Of a DNA stretch of 64,000 nucleotides, positions 58,250 to 64,000 are shown one piece after another. Position 1 is the stretch's first letter, and every line of letters starts with the position of its first letter. The notes under the pieces were generated by a model that worked only from the letters and a program-made list of their open reading frames with translations, did not search any database and was not told the origin of the DNA. The DNA comes from Camphora micrantha (Eukaryota; Streptophyta; Magnoliopsida; Laurales; Lauraceae): assembly GCA_003546025.1 (NCBI GenBank), contig QPKB01000004.1, forward strand, positions 21,556,570 through 21,620,569. Direction: 5' to 3'. Both the position numbers and the translations under genes were made by a program.

Positions 58250-60270
58250 ATTGATCCTAGCTTCCCAACTTATTGCCTCGGCCAATAATAATGATAAATA
58301 AATAAATAATATAATAAACTCATTTAATGAAAATAGTAAGACCTGAAAATGATGAGTTCGGGTCCACAGTAACGCAGACCTGAAGTGGGTTGGGCATATT
58401 CTTCCCAATTGTTTTCATGGATATGGAAGAATTATGAGTTAATTAACTCATTTATCAAAAACAATGACGATCTATTCAAGAATTTGGCTAAAGATGGATT
58501 GGAACAACAATATTGAATTCGTGTAGCTGACTCTAACATAACCGGACCAATACTTTGAAAATGATGAATAGATCTGTGTCATATGTTTCTCTGTCTTTGG
58601 GTGTGGAATGGAATCGTCTCGCTTTCAAGGAGATTTCTAAACCTAAGGAATTTATTCTTCCATGCATTGAATCTGATATTAGAGCACGGAAAATGTATCT
58701 GAACTTTAATATCAAAAGGAACCTCCTTTCTTGCCATCACCTTCTTTCCAAATATTTTTCTCTGCTTGTCTTTCCAACTTTGTGATGTTGCTTGGCTCTG
58801 AAGGACGCCATATATATTTTACCTCAGCTGGTCTCCAGATCGACGCCATTGCAGCTTTATGAATTGTTTGTATTTCTGGCCTTTTCCTATTTGTAGTCGT
58901 CATATATTTTTTTTTCATTTGAAATAAATGAGTAAAGGATCAAAGGCGGAGATTTATTTGGACTTCAAAGATACAAGTGTTTTTATATGAAATGATTAAC
59001 TACATGATTTCATGCTGTTTAACTAAGTCATGGAAATTTGGAGGACCCTGTGAATCTCCACCAAATGACCCTTCACTCTTCATTCCTTTGAATCCCATGG
59101 ATGTAGTATGAGATTTATCTCAACAAATAAAAATGAAATGAAATTTTCCATTCATCAATTGCCAATTGACTCTTGAATCCCGATTGTTCGAGTAGATAAT
59201 CAATGGAAACCTACAAGGCCCAATCATTGATAGCAACAGCCAAATGGTGATTTAGTATTTTTTTTCCATGTAAACCTTCAAGTCCCAATTATTGGATTTT
59301 CATAATCTCTCTCTTTTTTTTTTAATATTTTCATTTCTAATTTAATCACGTTGGTTAGGCTTTGTATTCAAGTATCCTTGCTACATTGTACAGTGGGTTG
59401 GGATGCAAAAAAAAAAACAAAAGCCTGCTTGAGTAGAAACAGGAAGCTCATAAAGATAGAAGGAAATGCCACACAAGTAGAAAGAGAAGTCTCAGCGTAG
59501 GAAGAGTGGCACACACAAGATTGATCCTTAGGCGGATGACATGTGGTATTGCCAACTAACTAGGCAATCCCTTAATTGTCTGCTGGCATGTACAATTGAT
59601 AACTAGAATCTCGAAAATACAACATTATTGTAGTTAAATCAAAGAGTATCAAACTAAATTAAGATAATTGTTGGAATGTTAATGGATTGGGCCATCCTGA
59701 CCCCGGCCTGGGCCCAGCCCGCCTTGGGCAGGGCTTGTGCCGAAAGGTTTTTGTGCTCGGGCCAGTCTCGAACTTTTGTTTAGGCCTGTTAAGTATATGG
59801 CCCGGGCCTGGATTCATTGGTAGAAAGCCCAATCCCTGCCCGGCCTGAGTATATATAAAAATCATTTAGGGAGTCTTGGAGAGGGGCTTCAAAGCGGGGA
59901 TGTAAATGCTTGTCACAACTATTGAGCTACCACTTAAAAGACAAATAAAAATCTCTATTTATTTTATAAGAAAATTCGGGCTTGGCCCGGACTTACTCTC
60001 TTCAGTTGGGCCAGCCACTTAAGGCCCGAATCGGGCTTGGGCCGGGCTGGACATATATTTAGGAATTGGGCCGGGCCGGGGCCTTCAACAACCCTAATAA
60101 TTGGTCCACTCACAAGAGGGTAGATGTGTGGGAGACAAATAAATAAACTGATCAAGAGTGGACCATTTACATGTGAAGAGAAAAGGAGCCAAAAAGTAAA
60201 GAGAGTATTTTGTACAATTTGCCACCCTTTCTTTTTTGAAATATCAACAACAGTACGAACAAAATACTAA

Positions 60271-60308
<38 letters not shown>

Positions 60309-61160
60309 CCGTGTTTCCCGCAACTTAATGAGGAAACTGGAATCAGAGATACTACTCGAAGGAACTGATAGGAAAGGATAAAAATTATAGTGCAGTGCAG
60401 TATTTTAAGGAGTGTTGTATGCGTCACCAGAATCTCCGCCTTCCCCTTGTCCAAAAATTTTTAAGGTCAGGACTTAGAGATAGCAAATGTTCAATTATAT
60501 TTTATTTTTAATAGTTAGACTAGCTTCTTTGACCCATCATATCACCACAATTTTATATTGCTACAAAAATGGATTAAAAAAAAAAAAAAAAAAAACCCGT
60601 AAGCAAATAGCAAGGCACATTTGTCCATTAATATTACTATGGAATAAGCCTTTTTAAAAAAAATAAAAAGGCGACATCAAAAGCTCTCTCATGTCATACT
60701 TCGAAATTTTCAACTACAAGAGTTCGCATTTTATCAAAAAAATCATTCTACAAGAGTCCCACAAGGAGTTGTAGGAAAGGCGGAGACCATGAGATCAAAA
60801 ATCGCTCAAGAATCTCATAAAACATTCTAAGCTGTACGTTAGCTGGTTGGGAAATGAATATATGAATAAATTTATATGCGTTAAAAAATTAAAAAAATCC
60901 CTTAGTCCTCATAGCTCCATATTTCAAAATAAAACAAACTCATTATGTATGCATCAGCAAAAAATATAATAAAAATAAAAACTATATCAATTAATCTAAA
61001 ATACTTATTTTTAGATTAAAAAGATTCTATTCCACTGAAAACATAAAGCACAAATTAAATGGCTCAAATGATAAGGCCCACTTATTAAGACCATTGCTCA
61101 CTTCAATGACACTCAATCACTAACACCCATTGGTAAATAAACACAAACACCAAAGATTCA
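58250..61160. other. Intergenic DNA with dispersed repeats
   Basis: Contains a possible SINE-like fragment (59400-59580, with CACACAAGTAGAAAG and GCCAACTAACTAGGCAATC), GGCCCGGGCC-rich blocks at 59690-59850 and 59975-60100 in partly inverted order (likely one non-autonomous element), a (GA)n microsatellite at 60275-60304, and A tracts near 60576-60595. No gene recognised. Confidence 0.5.
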
Positions 61161-61444
61161 TCTTTTATTTTGCCCTCACTCAATCTGGGTTCCCACCAAT
61201 TTACAAGCCCCCTCCACCAGACCAAGATCCCATCTATCACCCCAAAAAAAAAAAAAAATCCAAATTACCAAAACACCCAACCGCATAGTACAGACACACG
61301 GGTGACATTACCACTGAAGATAGATATCTCAAAGGGCAAAATCGACATTTTCTAACAGCAAGGGTCCATCAGAAATCCGTGGCTCCTCCGGTCCTCCCCT
61401 CAAAGCCCTTTTTTTCAGCTCCTCGGTACTGACGTCATCCTCCG

Positions 61445-62470
61445 TCACTTTCCCGGCGTATCCACCAATTCCGGCATTAAGCTCCCCCGCCGATCCTTAT
61501 TTCCTGCTCCGGGTTTCCCGCCATTTTTATCCCCGTTTCTCAAGGCCTCGCCTGAATTCTGATACGTGGCTGCCGGAATACACTTCCCGGCGCCGAACTC
61601 TGACCTCAGCTCCTCCACAGCCTTCCTCAACAGCCCGTTCTCCGTCTGCAGCGCCTCCAGCTGCCGCCTCACCGAATAGCACTCCTCCACCACGCCACCG
61701 CCATCCGTACGGCTCTTCTCTCCCGCCCTCTCTACTTCGGCCACGTGTTCGATCGAGATCTTGCTCATCACGAGCAGCGGAATCTTCCGAAGAGACATCT
61801 CAGCCGTCGGATGCAGATACCTCCCGTCCTTCGCGAAAACGCCCTCCGGCAGCCGGACGCCCCACCGGAATTTCATCCTCGCGTTGCTCCTCAGAGGCAG
61901 AACGCTCCGCGCATTCACCTCCACGCCGGAGAGAACGCCGTCGAGGACGCCGCCAGATCTGAAATCCGGCCGGAATCCGTTCGCCTTCTGGCCGGAGAAG
62001 ATCCCGTTCTCGATCGGCGTTTCCAGATCGGAATCCGGATCTTTCTCGATCGCTTTGATTATCCTGCCGAAAAACATCGCATCTGCCGGCAGCGCGATCG
62101 TCGATCCGGCCGATTTCTTGATGGAGAAATCGCCGATCTGCGGCTTGAATTGGAGGAAGAAGGTTGGGTTTCCGCGGCTGAGGCCGAGGAGATTGAACTC
62201 GGCGCTCATGGCGAGGGGAGCGGAGATTGGGGATCCGAAGGATCCGATTCCGGTTTTGACGATGAGAGAGAAGGGATTCCAGGAATCGTTGGGCTGGTAG
62301 GAGATCTTGAGAGAGGGACCGGAGTCGAAGGAAGTTGAGAGGCTTAAAGAGAGCTCCTTGGAATCGCCTGCTGAGATTGCAGAGAGGAAAGGAAGGCCTA
62401 AGATGCTTACAGGGATTTTGGCTCTAACCAGAGGCTTCTGATCTTCGCGGAATTTCAACGAAGCTTTCAT
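61445..62470 (-). CDS. Plant-specific conserved protein of unknown function, single exon
   Basis: A 341-residue uninterrupted frame on the minus strand, GC-rich at third positions and much richer in GC than its surroundings. It begins MKASLKFREDQKPLVRAKIP and has repeated beta-strand-like segments (PSLKISYQPNDSWNPFSLIV, FNLLGLSRGNPTFFLQFKPQ, MKFRWGVRLPEGVF, MSLRKIPLLVMSKISIEHV). A short coiled coil near residues 263-293 (RRQLEALQTENGLLRKAVEE) is followed by a polar Gly/Asn/Lys tail. There is no signal peptide or obvious transmembrane helix. I recall a close Arabidopsis relative (probably At2g44640) annotated only as unknown; a beta-barrel or lipid-binding role is a guess from strand pattern. 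The start is the first ATG in the frame and matches the remembered N-terminus. Upstream on the minus strand, CATATAATTA near 62573-62584 may be the TATA region. Confidence 0.9.
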   Translation of the reverse strand: MKASLKFREDQKPLVRAKIPVSILGLPFLSAISAGDSKELSLSLSTSFDSGPSLKISYQPNDSWNPFSLIVKTGIGSFGSPISAPLAMSAEFNLLGLSRGNPTFFLQFKPQIGDFSIKKSAGSTIALPADAMFFGRIIKAIEKDPDSDLETPIENGIFSGQKANGFRPDFRSGGVLDGVLSGVEVNARSVLPLRSNARMKFRWGVRLPEGVFAKDGRYLHPTAEMSLRKIPLLVMSKISIEHVAEVERAGEKSRTDGGGVVEECYSVRRQLEALQTENGLLRKAVEELRSEFGAGKCIPAATYQNSGEALRNGDKNGGKPGAGNKDRRGSLMPELVDTPGK

Positions 62471-62639
62471 CTTGTTCGAGTTGTGGATTCACGAGGGTTT
62501 AGGGTTTCTAAAATAAGAGAGGAGTTTCGATTGGAAAGATTGAATTTTGGGGAGGGAGGGAAAGAGAGCTGTAATTATATGATATGAAAGTGTGGAAGTT
62601 TGGGAACAAGGTTTATAATAAGGGAAAGATTTTCCTTTT

Positions 62640-64000
62640 TTAGAATGTTGTAAATTGTGATGAAGAGAGAGAGAGAGAGGAGGCCCACAATTTGTTGTTT
62701 GGTGGTGGGCCTGCGAATTTTAGCCTTGTTCTTTTCTTTGCATTGCATTTGCTCTGCCACTGGTGTCAGTGAATAAAAAAGAGGAGGTCACCTGTGTTCA
62801 ATCGAACCACTTTCACATGCATTCCATTGTCTCTTGTATTGGAATCTATCACAGTAAATCTGCATTTTGAACTACAAGTCTACAACTCTAGAAGGCGTCC
62901 GATGAGTACACTACTATAGTGGGTTGGTTTACAATTTGGATCGGGGTTGGATTAAGTGATAAAAAGCCTAAATTTGTAGTTCTTCTAGAGCAATAAATAT
63001 AGTTTTTTGGTAACCCAGCAATGGGGACTACGATCTAAGAGAGAGCCGGCATACAAAAGGAAAGATAGCTCACACAAGTGCAAAGAATGCCGACACAAGT
63101 GAGAAGATGTGGCGTACCCAGGGTTCAAACGTTGAACAGCCAAATGAGAACTGCCTCCACTTGCCAACAAGGTAAGTGGCCCTTCAAACCTTAAGCATCA
63201 AGCTAGATTTGCCTAAGATTGATACGGCGAGATATATTAATGTATAGATTGAGCTTAGATACTCTGATTTCCCTGTTCTGGATTTTTGCCTTCTCCAACA
63301 TATTCATGTAAGTGCACCGATTGGGGCTCAATTTCTCCCGCAAGAAATTAAAATTGCAAACAAATATTGATAAGGAAAATAAATAAAATAAAAGGATAAA
63401 TGGCGTTCCCAGTTTACCTCCCCACTTGGAATTTGGCCCCATTTCATTGGATATTAGTATTGCAGATTATCATTTCCCTCTTTACCGTGCTGTGATGGGG
63501 ATTGCCAATGTCATTTCAGTAGAGTTCAGGCCCAATGCAAAGATGCAAGAAAAAAAAAAGTTTCAGACACGTCGCACAGTCTCGGCCGTTGAAATTTGAA
63601 AAAAATGGAAGAGTTTATTGACTTTCTTACTTTATTTTGTCGTGCATATGCTACTTCAAAAGTAATGAAACCACTTGCATCCTTTTCTCTTTTTGGACGC
63701 CACGGCGGGCTCAATGAGGCCCTCCTTGACATGGATAGATTCCCACATCTTATCCTCTGCCTCAAGCTTTTATTAGTTTTCAGATAAATATAGATTTACA
63801 TTTTTTTCAAAATGAAAATATAATTTCATTCCTACACAAAATAGGATTTAGGGCGTGTTTGTTTGCTTTAAAATACATATAAAATCAAAGGTCAAATGTG
63901 CTCACCCAAGGATTATTAGAGGTGAGAGAATAAGGATATAAGGTGAAGGAGTGAAATTTTCGTCTCCCAACTGTTTTACCACTATCTGATTTCCTACAAA
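62640..64000. other. Intergenic end of the window
   Basis: (GA)n at 62662-62680, a SINE-like copy at 62998-63185, and near 63848 TTAGGGCGTGTTTGTTTG, which looks like the left end of another Harbinger-type element cut by the window edge. No gene recognised. Confidence 0.45.
62998..63185 (+). repeat. Dispersed SINE-like repeat, copy B (best preserved)
   Basis: Reads in order TTTTTTGGTAACCCAGCAAT, CACACAAGTGCAAAGAATGC, ACACAAGTGAGAAG, TGGCGTACCCAGGGTTCAAA and GCCAACAAGGTAAGTGGCCC. The GGTTCAAAC word is B-box-like. Confidence 0.5.

Noticed and set aside
59690..60100. GGCCCGGGCC-rich blocks as a CpG-island promoter
   Set aside because: The words are repetitive in both orientations, without an adjacent gene; they fit a dispersed non-autonomous repeat better.
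61745..62338. Two long plus-strand frames opposite the single-exon gene
   Set aside because: Both lie fully inside the conserved minus-strand gene and show antisense-type composition; the minus frame has recognisable homology.

Overview
The window is nuclear DNA of a flowering plant. It is AT-rich, its genes are split by introns of up to 5.8 kb, and intergenic and intronic DNA is full of plant-type transposon remnants. I cannot name the species. Gene density (five genes in 64 kb) and repeat-filled introns suggest a mid-sized or large, probably woody, genome, but this is inference. All gene names come from reading translations and recalling plant families; no search was run.

Five protein-coding genes can be modelled with splice junctions that keep frame. 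(1) 5296-11041 (+): a NAK/AAK1-type serine/threonine kinase, 7 coding exons, 715 residues, with one GC-AG intron. (2) 16569-29176 (+): an EMSY-LIKE (EML) chromatin reader with ENT and Tudor/Agenet-like domains, 10 coding exons, 490 residues. (3) 30956-35080 (-): a small alpha/beta hydrolase, 2 exons, 228 residues. (4) 43525-47493 (-): a MYB/SANT plus bromodomain protein, 3 exons, 722 residues. (5) 61445-62470 (-): a single-exon plant-specific protein of unknown function, 341 residues. From memory, the Arabidopsis relatives of genes 2, 4 and 5 also lie close together on chromosome 2, so part of this order may be ancient microsynteny.

The rest is mostly mobile DNA. 1-4.5 kb: hairpin MITE, SINE-like and Harbinger-like repeats. 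11.3-16.4 kb: three DNA elements side by side, one carrying a broken piece of a tau-class glutathione S-transferase gene. EML intron 1 (16.6-22.4 kb): a 5'-truncated LINE with a 15-bp target duplication, and a degenerate tandem triplication of a CIPK-like kinase exon. EML intron 9: a decayed LINE and SINE-like pieces. 35-43.5 kb: mainly anonymous AT-rich DNA. 47.7-61.4 kb: a 1.1-kb Harbinger-like element, a very small LTR (TRIM/SMART) composite with a 46-bp internal domain, and a 3.4-kb Mutator-like element with 9-bp target duplications that carries a degenerate ULP1-type (C48) cysteine peptidase gene. Two of the cellular genes (EML and the bromodomain protein) are expected nuclear chromatin factors; the others have no visible functional link.
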